Of a DNA stretch of 64,000 nt, positions 7,646 to 15,528 are shown one piece after another. The translations under genes were made by a program, and so were the position numbers. This DNA comes from an uncultured Eubacteriales bacterium (GTDB lineage Bacteria; Bacillota; Clostridia; Lachnospirales; Lachnospiraceae): assembly GCA_900315305.1 (NCBI GenBank), contig OMYS01000001.1:57358-121357 (forward strand). Reading direction: 5' to 3'. The notes beneath the pieces are model-generated. The model was not told where the DNA came from, searched no databases, and was given only the letters and a program-made list of their open reading frames with translations. Position 1 is the stretch's first letter; each line of letters opens with the position of its first letter.

Positions 7646-9676
7646 TCAGCCCTCCAGCTTCTCAAAGACCGGAATCGAGTCGAGCGGAGCCGCTGCGCGG
7701 ACGGTCTGACCGCCCTCATAGACGGAGCCGTCTCTCGTGTCCTTCCACTGTCCCGCCGGAAGATAGACATCGCGCTCGTATGTATCAAGGCTCAGGATCG
7801 GCGCGACAAGGTACCTGTCACCGAACATATACTGGTCCTGAAGATCCCAGCATGTCTCGTCATTCGGGAACTCGAAGAACATAGCCCGCATGAGCGGCGC
7901 GCCGTCCTTTGACGCCTCGGCGTAGAGATCACGGATGTAGTCATGCATGGAGATGCGGATGTCGTAGTATTTCTTCATGATCTTGTACACGTCCTCGCCG
8001 TAGGACCACATCTCATTCGGCTGGCCCGTGTGCAGATAGCCGCCGCCGAAATCTCTGTCGTCGAGCCGTGGGATATTGAACGGTCCGCGGTCTCCGTGCA
8101 GACGGAAGACGGCCGTGAAGACTGCAAATTCGTACCAGCGCACGAGAAGCTGTCTGAAATCCGGGTCATTGACGTCGTCTGTCATGAAGCCGCCGATATC
8201 GGTGTTCCACCACGGAATGCCGGCGAGGCCCATATTGAGGCCGGCCTGCACCTGATCGTAGAGTGCCTCAAAGGTCGACGGAACGTCGCCGGACCACAGG
8301 ACATTTCCGTACTTCTGGCTTCCTGCCCAACAGGAGCGGAGAAGGTTGGCTACATTTCCCGGCTTAAGGTCCTTCATTTTATCCCAGAAGATACGGCTGT
8401 ACATCTGCGGGTACATATTTCCGCAGGAGAGCGCCGGCCCCGCAATATAGCGGTAGTGGTCAAAATCGTAGACGCCGAGGTCCGGCTCCGAGTTGTCGAG
8501 CCAGAACGCGTCGATGCCGTAGTCATAGTAGTTCTTCTTGCACACATTCCAGACATATTCGCGCGTCTCCGGGTTGAACGGGTCGATCTCGACGCAGTCG
8601 CCCTGGAAATCGTAGGTCTGGAGTGCGCCGCGCTCTGTGCGCATGAGCAGCCCCTTGTCGAGCATGTCCTGAAAATGAACGGACCTTCTGTCGACGGACG
8701 GCCACACGGAGACGACAACCTTGATACCGTAGGAGTGGAGCTCATCGACCATCGCCTTCGGGTCCGGCCAGTACTTCTTGTCAAAGCACCAGTCTCCCTG
8801 AACGGTCCAGTGGAAGAAGTCGATGACGATGAGATCGATCTTGATGCCGCGCTTCACGTATTCGCGCGCAACGGACAGCACCTCGTCCTGCGTGCGGTAG
8901 CGGAGCTTGCACTGCCACAGTCCCATGCAGTCCTCCGGAAATGCCGGCGCATGACCGGTCGCGTCCGTGTAATTTGCAAGAATCTGCTTCGGCGTATCCG
9001 CGACTGTGAACCAATAGTCCATTTCCTTTGTGGAGGCAGCTGTCCACTCCGTGATGTTTTTTCCGAATGTGACCTTGCCGACTGCCGGGTTGTTCCAGAG
9101 AAGTCCGTACTTTTTATTTGAGATCATGAACGGAACGGTGATCTGTGAGTTCCGCTGCGCAAGCTCCAGCTCGCAGCCCTTCAGGTCCATGTATTTCTGC
9201 TGGTACTGGCCCATGCCGAAGATCTTCTCACCGTCATTTGCCTCGAAGCGGACGGTCAGGCTGAACTCGCTGCCTCCGATGACGCCCTTCCACTCGCGGT
9301 TAATGACCTTGAGGCATCTGCTCTCGCGGCTCAGCGTGCCGTCGTAGGAGCGGAAGTACTCGCGGAGCACGAGCTCATCATCTCTGTAAAATGAAAGAAT
9401 TCCCGCGAAGTTCACGGTGATCTTCGCGCGGCCGTTCTCGATCGATGCGCACGGCCTTGTGTCCGTCGTCCCGTCTCCGGCCCAGTGACTCTCCTCTCCG
9501 ATGACGACCTTTGTCTCCTGCGGCGCCACCTGCTCTGTCAGGGCCCACACATTTCCCGTAAATGCGGGATACTGCGTCGCACGAACGCGGAACGAATCCT
9601 TTCCCCACGCTTCAATCCGGAGTGTCTCGCCGCCGTGCCGGACGACAAGTGCTCCGCTCTCATTACGGAATTCCAT
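7646..9676 (-). CDS. Glycoside hydrolase family 31 (alpha-glucosidase type)
   Basis: A 676-residue enzyme without a signal peptide, so it is probably cytoplasmic. The N-terminal beta-sandwich (to about 240) is followed by a (beta/alpha)8 barrel. The retaining nucleophile is Asp394 in WLDNSEPD, the acid/base is Asp464 in WSGDVPSTFE, and GIPWWNTDIGGF follows. The loop around FHWTVQGDWCFD (288-298) is characteristic of the bacterial GH31 branch that includes intestinal alpha-glucosidases and alpha-xylosidases. I expect release of glucose or xylose from non-reducing ends of short alpha-linked oligosaccharides; the exact substrate is not decided by what I can see. GGAGG lies 7 nt before the ATG. 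There are no sugar transporter or regulator genes next to it. Confidence 0.93.
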   Translation of the reverse strand: MEFRNESGALVVRHGGETLRIEAWGKDSFRVRATQYPAFTGNVWALTEQVAPQETKVVIGEESHWAGDGTTDTRPCASIENGRAKITVNFAGILSFYRDDELVLREYFRSYDGTLSRESRCLKVINREWKGVIGGSEFSLTVRFEANDGEKIFGMGQYQQKYMDLKGCELELAQRNSQITVPFMISNKKYGLLWNNPAVGKVTFGKNITEWTAASTKEMDYWFTVADTPKQILANYTDATGHAPAFPEDCMGLWQCKLRYRTQDEVLSVAREYVKRGIKIDLIVIDFFHWTVQGDWCFDKKYWPDPKAMVDELHSYGIKVVVSVWPSVDRRSVHFQDMLDKGLLMRTERGALQTYDFQGDCVEIDPFNPETREYVWNVCKKNYYDYGIDAFWLDNSEPDLGVYDFDHYRYIAGPALSCGNMYPQMYSRIFWDKMKDLKPGNVANLLRSCWAGSQKYGNVLWSGDVPSTFEALYDQVQAGLNMGLAGIPWWNTDIGGFMTDDVNDPDFRQLLVRWYEFAVFTAVFRLHGDRGPFNIPRLDDRDFGGGYLHTGQPNEMWSYGEDVYKIMKKYYDIRISMHDYIRDLYAEASKDGAPLMRAMFFEFPNDETCWDLQDQYMFGDRYLVAPILSLDTYERDVYLPAGQWKDTRDGSVYEGGQTVRAAAPLDSIPVFEKLEG

Positions 9677-9712
9677 ACATCTTCCTCCTTGTGAAAAATA
9701 AGTTCTGAGGAC

Positions 9713-9742
9713 ATCTTAGCCGGCCTGCCCCCTCATCTTCAA
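9713..9742 (-). promoter_or_regulatory. Probable promoter of the GH31 gene
   Basis: TTGAAG (9737-9742), 18-nt spacer, TAAGAT (9713-9718) on the minus strand, 36 nt upstream of the start codon. Confidence 0.5.
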
Positions 9743-9800
9743 CCAGAGAAAACAGGGATAAAGTGCGGGCAAAATAAGTGATTGTATTGTCCCAACACGC

Positions 9801-9831
9801 AAAAAAAAGCGGGAACCTCACCGGTTCCCGC
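9801..9831 (-). terminator. Terminator of tRNA-Leu(AAG) copy 1
   Basis: A 9-bp stem GCGGGAACC/GGTTCCCGC followed on the minus strand by eight T residues, directly after the tRNA. Confidence 0.93.
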
Positions 9832-9837
9832 CGTTCC

Positions 9838-9921
9838 TGCGGAAGATGGGACTTGAACCCACACGCCATTGCTGGCACAAGATCCTTAGTCTTGCTCGTC
9901 TGCCAATTCCGACACTTCCGC
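9838..9921 (-). tRNA. tRNA-Leu (anticodon AAG), copy 1
   Basis: An 84-nt class II tRNA with acceptor GCGGAAG/CTTCCGC, anticodon stem CAAGA/TCTTG with loop CTAAGGA (anticodon AAG), a long variable arm, T loop TTCAAGT and discriminator A. An adenine at position 34 implies deamination to inosine by TadA so that CUU, CUC and CUA can be read; bacteria more often use GAG for this box. No CCA is encoded. An identical copy lies 1.1 kb away. Confidence 0.96.
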
Positions 9922-9965
9922 ATGCACATCGATGAATTGAATTCATTTCCGTGACAACAATGACA

Positions 9966-9994
9966 ATTATAGAGAGACTCTCCTCATTTGTCAA
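9966..9994 (-). promoter_or_regulatory. Consensus promoter of tRNA-Leu(AAG) copy 1
   Basis: A perfect TTGACA (9989-9994), 17-nt spacer, perfect TATAAT (9966-9971) on the minus strand. Confidence 0.93.
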
Positions 9995-10028
9995 CTGCGA
10001 TTTTGTTCTTTTTCGAAAAATCTGTATT

Positions 10029-10712
10029 TCACAGGCTGCTTCTCCCGATCTCCTCCTCGAGCATCTTCTCGTCGAGCTTCTCCGCAAGCTTCGCGCACTC
10101 CGCCAGCTCCCTCGACAGGCTGTCGATCACAAGGTCGGGCGCCTTGTAGCGCATGTCGTGATCGAGCGAGGCCCACCAGTCCATCGCGATCGTCCGGATC
10201 TGCATCTCAACCGGTATGCGCCTGCTCTCTCCGTCGACCGTCACATCGATCGCGAGAATCAGGTGGAGACTCCTGTAGCCGGTCTCCTTCGGTTTCAGAA
10301 TATAATCCTTCTTGCGCACGAGCGTAAATTCCGGCCGGTCAAGAACTCTCGCCGCGACGAGATAGACATCATTCGGGGTCGGGCAGATCACGCGAACGCC
10401 CGCGACGTCCTGCACGTGCTTCTCGATGCTCGCGGCCGTATACGCGGCTCCCTTCCTGGCAAGCTTCTCCGCAATGCTCGTCGGAGACTTGAGGCGCGAG
10501 GAAATGCGGCGGATCGGATTGCTGCCCTTCTCGGCAAGAATTTTCTCCGACAGGTCCTTCAGCACACTGACCGTCTTCTCCATCGCCGCCTCGTAAAACT
10601 CCATCAGCAGCTCGTACTGCTGTACATTTTCTTCCTCCCAACGCTCCAGGCTGATCTCCCGCTCATCCGGGAGAGCCGGCCTTCCGCCGGTGTTCTCCGT
10701 CTCTTTTTCCAT
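10029..10712 (-). CDS. Small alarmone synthetase (RelQ/YjbM-like GTP pyrophosphokinase)
   Basis: A 227-residue protein made of the (p)ppGpp synthetase domain only, without the hydrolase, TGS and ACT domains of long RelA/SpoT proteins. The domain shows DVAGVRVICP, the RKKDYI..PKETGYRSLH block and the EMQIRTIAMDWWASLDHD block, all typical of the RelP/RelQ group. It should transfer pyrophosphate from ATP to GDP or GTP. An upstream in-frame ATG exists at 10784, but AGAGGGG lies just before the ATG at 10712, which also gives the normal N terminus. It sits alone between the two tRNA-Leu(AAG) genes. Confidence 0.88.
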   Translation of the reverse strand: MEKETENTGGRPALPDEREISLERWEEENVQQYELLMEFYEAAMEKTVSVLKDLSEKILAEKGSNPIRRISSRLKSPTSIAEKLARKGAAYTAASIEKHVQDVAGVRVICPTPNDVYLVAARVLDRPEFTLVRKKDYILKPKETGYRSLHLILAIDVTVDGESRRIPVEMQIRTIAMDWWASLDHDMRYKAPDLVIDSLSRELAECAKLAEKLDEKMLEEEIGRSSL

Positions 10713-10828
10713 ATGACCCCTCTGCAAATGAATATATAATAGCTTTATTTCTTTTAGTATATCATACGCTGTACTGTTTTTCATACAGAGGAACGTTTCT
10801 TACGCATATTTTACATGGGACGGGATGT

Positions 10829-10966
10829 CATCAGTTTTCTAAGAGGGTTACTGTTCACACGCCATCCAAGGTCGCGTGCGGTCGCGAATATCAGGGCGAT
10901 ATCGCTGACCGTTCACCGAGGTCTGGTGGCGTGTGAACTGTAACCCAAGAGGTGCTGAATAGTTGC
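10829..10966. repeat. Modular palindromic repeat, copy 2 (variant with a different core)
   Basis: The left border has CATCAGTTTTCT and the right end GGTGCTGAATAGTTGC, both family motifs. Between them is a core not seen in the other copies: arms of about 20 bp (from 10845 and ending at 10946, one mismatch) reading GGGTTACTGTTCACACGCCA and its reverse complement, enclosing CGCG- and GATATC-rich small hairpins. The right end abuts the terminator of the second tRNA-Leu gene. Confidence 0.7.
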
Positions 10967-10998
10967 AAAAAAAAGGAACCTCATCAGAGGTTCCTTTT
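10967..10998 (-). terminator. Terminator of tRNA-Leu(AAG) copy 2
   Basis: Stem AAGGAACCTC/GAGGTTCCTT with loop TGAT, followed by a T-run on the minus strand, placed directly after the tRNA. Confidence 0.92.
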
Positions 10999-11001
10999 CT
11001 C

Positions 11002-11085
11002 TGCGGAAGATGGGACTTGAACCCACACGCCATTGCTGGCACAAGATCCTTAGTCTTGCTCGTCTGCCAATTCCGACACTTCCGC
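11002..11085 (-). tRNA. tRNA-Leu (anticodon AAG), copy 2
   Basis: Identical over its 84 nt to the copy at 9838-9921, with anticodon loop CTAAGGA and discriminator A, no encoded CCA. Promoter and terminator sequences differ from those of copy 1, so the identity is confined to the tRNA itself. Confidence 0.96.
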
Positions 11086-11120
11086 CCGTCCAAGCATTTG
11101 TACTGCTCAGAACGTTAGAT

Positions 11121-11149
11121 ATCATACCAGTCCCGGCTTCTTCTGTCAA
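11121..11149 (-). promoter_or_regulatory. Promoter of tRNA-Leu(AAG) copy 2
   Basis: Perfect TTGACA (11144-11149), 17-nt spacer, TATGAT (11121-11126) on the minus strand. Confidence 0.9.
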
Positions 11150-11158
11150 CTATTTTTT

Positions 11159-11325
11159 GTAATTATTCAGCACCCCTGGAAAACTAATGAAATCCGGACG
11201 GAGAGCTTGCTCACCGGACGGTTTCAGAAGTTTTCCAAGGGGCGGACAAGCGGCAAAGCCGCTCTGCCCGCCCACAACGAGGAACGCAAAGCGTTCCGAG
11301 TCTGGGGTGCTTGATTCAGCACCCC
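11159..11325. repeat. Modular palindromic repeat, copy 3 (modules in reverse order)
   Basis: It begins GTAATTATTCAGCACCCC at 11159 and ends in GGGGTGCTTGATTCAGCACCCC (11304-11325). The internal modules of copy 1 are present in the opposite order and orientation: first the GGAAAACT...CCGGACGG...AGTTTTCC block, then GGCGGACAAGCGGC/GCCGCTCTGCCCGCC, then GGAACGC/GCGTTCC. It separates the 3' end of the dehydrogenase gene from the tRNA promoter and could terminate the long pyrH operon. Confidence 0.85.
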
Positions 11326-11337
11326 TCAGAGAATTGG

Positions 11338-12066
11338 TTACTGCCTTTTCCTCCGGATTCTCCGAAGCTGGGGCCTCAGCATGATCTCCGGCACCACGAC
11401 TCCTTCCGGCTGATCCAGGACGTAGAGGACAGCCTCTGCGACCGTCTCCGGCTGAAGGTGCGCGAGCGTTTCAGGATCACATTCAAAATCCGCGTTCCGG
11501 TACAGCCCCGTGTCTGTCATATCCGGCATCACCGTCGTCACACGGACTCCGCATTTTCTGGCCTCCTCAAAGACGCTTCTGCCGAAGCTGAGGAGCCCCG
11601 CCTTCGTCGCCCCGTACGCAGCTCCGTGCGGATTCGCGTACTCCTCTCCCGTGACGGAGGCAATATTGATAATGGTCCCGCCGTCTCTCTTGAAATCACG
11701 GAGAAAGAGGCCTGTCAGGATCATCGGAATTTCAAGGTTCGTCCGGACCATTGCAGATATACGCTCCGGGCTCACTTCCTCGTGAAGTCCGTACCACGCG
11801 GCGCCCGCGTTGTTGATCAGAACGTTGATGCCGCCCTCCTTCGCAGCCATGCCGCGGACCAGTCCAAGGGCCGCATTCATTTCTTCTCTTACCAACAGGT
11901 CGCAGGATATGGAATGAAAATGAGGATTCTCAAGAAGCGCCCGGTCTGTCTTTGAAAAATCCCGGCCGATTCCCCACACCTCCCAGTCCCTGCCGGCAAG
12001 AAGGGATGCTGTCTTCATGCCGATTCCGGATGAGGCTCCTGTGAGCAGTATTCTGTATTCCGGCAT
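11338..12066 (-). CDS. Short-chain dehydrogenase/reductase
   Basis: A 242-residue SDR of the classical type. The nucleotide-binding TGASSGIG is at about 8-15, NNAGA follows, and the active-site Tyr-x-x-x-Lys is in YGATKAG. A longer frame reaches 12189, but GGGAGG lies 6 nt before the ATG at 12066 and this gives the normal N terminus. The start lies 1 bp after the stop of the SPL-like gene, so the two are co-translated. The substrate is unknown. As the last gene of the operon it ends 12 bp before repeat copy 3. Confidence 0.88.
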   Translation of the reverse strand: MPEYRILLTGASSGIGMKTASLLAGRDWEVWGIGRDFSKTDRALLENPHFHSISCDLLVREEMNAALGLVRGMAAKEGGINVLINNAGAAWYGLHEEVSPERISAMVRTNLEIPMILTGLFLRDFKRDGGTIINIASVTGEEYANPHGAAYGATKAGLLSFGRSVFEEARKCGVRVTTVMPDMTDTGLYRNADFECDPETLAHLQPETVAEAVLYVLDQPEGVVVPEIMLRPQLRRIRRKRQ

Positions 12067-12067
12067 T

Positions 12068-13123
12068 TTATTCCTCCCATCGGAAAATCTCGGCATCCTC
12101 TGCGCGGAGCCGTATCTCATATTCCATAAACAGTTCCATTCTGTCCGCGAGCGCGGCCGGGTAGTGATAATAGCCTCCCGTAAGCTCAAACGGGTACTGG
12201 ACGACCGCCGCCCGGGGCAGGACGCGGCGCATCGGCTTCAGATAGGTCTCCGAGATGCGGAAGCTCCCAACACTGAAATCGCGGACGCGCGAGAAATCGA
12301 TCATCTCCGAAGCCCTTCTGATCATCCGGCCGTAGACCTCCTCCCAGCCCGGCATATAAATCATCGGGTCAAAGCAAAGTCTGACCGGAAATCCGGCATC
12401 CATGAAGGACTGAGCCGCCCGAAGTCTCCCCTCAAGCGTTCCTGTTCCGTGCTCACAGGAATGAATCACCTCGTCCGGAGACAGCGTCAGGGCGTAAATG
12501 ACGCGTCCGTCCTCCGGAGCCGCCTCCCGGATCGCCTCCGTGCAGAGGCGCGGGCTCTTCGTCCGCACCTCGATGGAAAGTCCGGGATTGTCCCGGACAA
12601 AGCGCGCCCATTCCTCCACATATCCCGTCAGGCCCTCGACTGCCATCAGGTCCGTATCGTAGGAGACGCAGAGATAAACCGGAAACTGCGAAAGGAGCCC
12701 CCGGATCTCCTTAAAAATATCCTCGAGATTCACGAAAATTACGAGATTCCCCGACGGGTACATTCCCTTTAAATAGCAGTACTCGCAGTCAAACACACAG
12801 TTCATGACGCAGGATGTATAAAAGAAATGGGCATTTCCGAAGCTCTGGCACACAGGAGCTCCCGGATACACGAGCCTGCCCTCCTTCGCGGCGATAATCA
12901 GGTTCTGACTTTTGTGCTGGACAGCCGGGTCCTGCCGGCGGCGGTTAAAGATATCCTTGTAATGCCTGATTTCTATGACCTCAGCCTCAGGGAACCTGGC
13001 CAGCATGCGTTCCGTCCGCTCAAGTCCCAGAACCCTGCTCTCGACATAGATATGGCGGAATTTGCCTCCGTGCATAGATGCGCGATGCTCTTCATTTGCT
13101 TCTGTTCCGTATTCTCCGCCCAT
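12068..13123 (-). CDS. Spore photoproduct lyase-family radical SAM protein
   Basis: A 351-residue radical SAM enzyme. The cluster motif CVFDCEYC (Cys109, Cys113, Cys116 counted from the chosen start) has the CxxxCxxC spacing of SplB. A downstream CVSYDTD places a cysteine (Cys152) where SplB has its hydrogen-donor Cys, and the Tyr after the cluster (CYLKG) is also kept. SplB repairs the UV lesion spore photoproduct in germinating spores; whether this homologue does so or acts on another nucleic-acid substrate is not decided. Two starts are possible: the ATG at 13132 touches its own GGAG, while the ATG at 13123 has GGAG 9 nt upstream, so I use 13123. It lies between a nucleosidase-like gene and an SDR gene. 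Confidence 0.85.
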   Translation of the reverse strand: MGGEYGTEANEEHRASMHGGKFRHIYVESRVLGLERTERMLARFPEAEVIEIRHYKDIFNRRRQDPAVQHKSQNLIIAAKEGRLVYPGAPVCQSFGNAHFFYTSCVMNCVFDCEYCYLKGMYPSGNLVIFVNLEDIFKEIRGLLSQFPVYLCVSYDTDLMAVEGLTGYVEEWARFVRDNPGLSIEVRTKSPRLCTEAIREAAPEDGRVIYALTLSPDEVIHSCEHGTGTLEGRLRAAQSFMDAGFPVRLCFDPMIYMPGWEEVYGRMIRRASEMIDFSRVRDFSVGSFRISETYLKPMRRVLPRAAVVQYPFELTGGYYHYPAALADRMELFMEYEIRLRAEDAEIFRWEE

Positions 13124-13149
13124 GTCTCTCATCTCCTGCCTGATCTGCC

Positions 13150-14109
13150 TCAGCGCCGCTTATCATCACACTGAACTCCCTGGACCATACCCTTAAGCTC
13201 CGCGAGCAACTGTTTCCCTGTGCGCCTGTCCTTCGCCGGATAGACGCCCTTTTCCGTCCACTGGCGGACCCGTCCGCGCCACTTAAGTCCCGCAAGGTCA
13301 GCATAGAGAATCAGCTGATGAAGCTGCGCGCGCATCATGCGCGACGCGCACAGCCCCCGTGCGAGTGCATCCTCATCCAGAGGGGCGTCCGCGTCCGAAG
13401 AAATCTTCACCGCTGTCATCCGCTCAGCTTCTTCCCCGTTTGCTGTGAAAGATTTCATCGCGTACTTCCCGCAGCAGTCCTCGCCCATAACAAGGCGCAG
13501 GTATTCTGCCGCGCGCGGCAGGGCCGCCTCTGCTGCACGTCTCACCGTATCCGGCGTAACTCTCCCCGTATCTCCGCTGTCTGTCACGAATTTCAGCACA
13601 TGGATCCGGTGCGGGCCGACAAACAGGTTCGCCGCCTCAAAGAAAGCCGCTCCCTCCATGTCGTAGAGCAAGACATGAGAAAGGGCCGGGATACCCCGGT
13701 CCTCTCTCATCTCATCACCTGTATACAGCCTGCTCCCCGTAAGAAGCTCAGCCTCGGGAAGGCAGCTCCCGGTCAAAAGGTCGGGATACCACTGTCTTCC
13801 CGACTCCATATTCGTAAGCTTCTGAATCAGATACAGCGGCGTCTCGCCGCCTTCCGGCATACCGCCATGCACAGCTGCGCAGCTTCCGAAATTCAAGACA
13901 AGGGTCACCTCATCCGGTGAAACCTTGCCGAGAACAGCCCCGACCGCCGCCGCTGCCCGGACAGGTCCCGTCCCTGTAATCGTGAGAAGCATGCCTTGCT
14001 CTTCATTTGCGAACTGCTGAAAGGCAGAGCCTCCGCCTGTGCGCTTCAGTGAAAATTCCTGTATCAGAGGCTCTGCCTCCGGCACCAGCGCCGTGAAAAT
14101 GAAAATCAT
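13150..14109 (-). CDS. Nucleoside phosphorylase/nucleosidase-like protein with C-terminal extension
   Basis: A 319-residue protein. The first 205 residues resemble the MTA/SAH nucleosidase and purine phosphorylase fold: ITGTGPVRAA near the N terminus, LNFGSCAAV, DMEGAAFFEAA (the ribose-binding Met-Glu) and KFVTDSGD, which holds the catalytic Asp position. The last 110 residues are a separate basic region with no family I recognise. Such enzymes split the N-glycosidic bond of 5'-modified adenosines; radical SAM enzymes release 5'-deoxyadenosine, so a scavenging link with the downstream SPL gene (26 bp apart) is plausible but inferred. GGAGG lies just before the ATG. Confidence 0.75.
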   Translation of the reverse strand: MIFIFTALVPEAEPLIQEFSLKRTGGGSAFQQFANEEQGMLLTITGTGPVRAAAAVGAVLGKVSPDEVTLVLNFGSCAAVHGGMPEGGETPLYLIQKLTNMESGRQWYPDLLTGSCLPEAELLTGSRLYTGDEMREDRGIPALSHVLLYDMEGAAFFEAANLFVGPHRIHVLKFVTDSGDTGRVTPDTVRRAAEAALPRAAEYLRLVMGEDCCGKYAMKSFTANGEEAERMTAVKISSDADAPLDEDALARGLCASRMMRAQLHQLILYADLAGLKWRGRVRQWTEKGVYPAKDRRTGKQLLAELKGMVQGVQCDDKRR

Positions 14110-14148
14110 CCCGCCTCCATCCGGCCGGCGGAAGCGCCTGTCCTCCGC

Positions 14149-15483
14149 TCAGAACCGCTTGTTAAATGTCACAATATCGTGGTACATCACATAGACCATG
14201 AGTGCGAGCAGCAGCATCGCCGTCACGGACTCAACAGCCGTCTCGGTCTTCTTGCTGACCGGCTTGCCGCGGACTGCCTCAATCAGAAGAAACAGAATCC
14301 GTCCGCCGTCGAGAGCCGGGATCGGAAGCAGATTCATGACCCCGAGGTTGGCCGAGAGCAGAATAATCAGATTGATCATGCTCATCCATGTAATCAGTGT
14401 CCCGTAGGACTTCGACTCCTCATAGGTTGAGCTGACGGCATCGACGACGCCGACAGGGCCGGACAGATCGTTAACGCTGAAGCGTCCCGTGAACAGACCC
14501 GCAACCGATTTCACAGTCGTCTTGATCCAGTAGATCACCTCGTAGCTGCCGTATTTCAGAACATCCAGTGCATTTGCCTTCTGATACTTTCCGTAGGAAA
14601 ATCCCGTGGAGATCGAATCATTCTCGACCGGCGTGATCTGATAGATATCGCTTGTCCCGTCGCTGTGCGTAACAGATACGGATACCTCCGAGCCGTCCAT
14701 CGGGTTCTCCTGAAAATAATTGTAGAGCTCGCTGCCGCTTTTGATCGCCGTTCCATCGATGGCTGTAATTGTGTCCCCGGCCGTCACGCCGGCCTCTTTC
14801 ATCGGCGAACCGTCTGAAACTGCTGTGATCTCACAGCTCGATGAGGTGTTGGAGTACGTGATGCCGAGCATATAGCGGACAACCGTGTCCGGATGGAAGG
14901 AAAAGGTAAGTGTCTTTCCGTCCCGCACAACCTTCATAGTAATTGTGCTGTCCGCCGTGTAGGCGCCATGCAACACCTCCCAGGTACTGATGTCATCTCC
15001 GATGACGACCGCAGACCCCTGATAGGACGTGATGACATCGCCGTCCTCAAGGCCGGCCTCGGCCGCATTCGAATCCTTTGTCACGCCCGTGACGACCGGC
15101 GAATAATATCCGAGGACCGAGACAATAATAACCGATCCGACAAAGGCGAGCAGGAAATTAAAGAACGGTCCCGCGAACAGGATCGCTATTCTCTTTCCGA
15201 CAGACACGCTCTCAAAGGATCCCTCCTCCGGCTGTCTCGGCTTGTCCCAGTCTTCCTCATCCTCGACATCGTCCCAGGTGCTCTTCATCCGGCAGGATCC
15301 GCCGAACATAAGAATCTTCAGGGAATAGCGTGTTCCCCCCTTTACCGTGGAAAGAAGTCTCGGACCGAAGCCCAGTGAAAACTCCTCAACGTCCACTCCG
15401 CAGAGCTTTGCGACAAGAAAATGCCCGAACTCATGAATCAGAACGAGCAGAGAAAAAATGAGGATTGCTATAATCCATTTCAA
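14149..15483 (-). CDS. rseP: Site-2 metalloprotease RseP
   Basis: A polytopic intramembrane zinc protease of 444 residues. HEFGH lies in the first membrane segment (about residue 16-20), a PDZ region of about 90 residues occupies the middle (GITAGDTI-like repeats around 220-270) and the second zinc site is the Asp of ALDGGRILF. An upstream ATG at 15513 exists, but GGAGG lies 10 nt before TTG at 15483, which gives the usual N terminus MKWIIAILIF, so I take the TTG. RseP homologues cleave anti-sigma factors and leftover signal peptides. The position after cdsA is the conserved one. Confidence 0.93.
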   Translation of the reverse strand: MKWIIAILIFSLLVLIHEFGHFLVAKLCGVDVEEFSLGFGPRLLSTVKGGTRYSLKILMFGGSCRMKSTWDDVEDEEDWDKPRQPEEGSFESVSVGKRIAILFAGPFFNFLLAFVGSVIIVSVLGYYSPVVTGVTKDSNAAEAGLEDGDVITSYQGSAVVIGDDISTWEVLHGAYTADSTITMKVVRDGKTLTFSFHPDTVVRYMLGITYSNTSSSCEITAVSDGSPMKEAGVTAGDTITAIDGTAIKSGSELYNYFQENPMDGSEVSVSVTHSDGTSDIYQITPVENDSISTGFSYGKYQKANALDVLKYGSYEVIYWIKTTVKSVAGLFTGRFSVNDLSGPVGVVDAVSSTYEESKSYGTLITWMSMINLIILLSANLGVMNLLPIPALDGGRILFLLIEAVRGKPVSKKTETAVESVTAMLLLALMVYVMYHDIVTFNKRF

Positions 15484-15528
15484 ATGCGATATACCTCCAG
15501 AGTTCCTGTCCAAAGCTCCCGGTCCTTG

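Noticed and set aside
7943..9121. A 392-codon open frame opposite the GH31 gene
   Set aside because: The minus-strand protein has complete catalytic motifs across the whole stretch; the plus-strand product is His/Arg/Val-rich without domains.
9838..11085. Integrated element using tRNA-Leu as attachment site
   Set aside because: No integrase, no partial tRNA copy and no phage or plasmid genes lie between or beside the tRNAs; both tRNA copies are complete with their own promoters and terminators.
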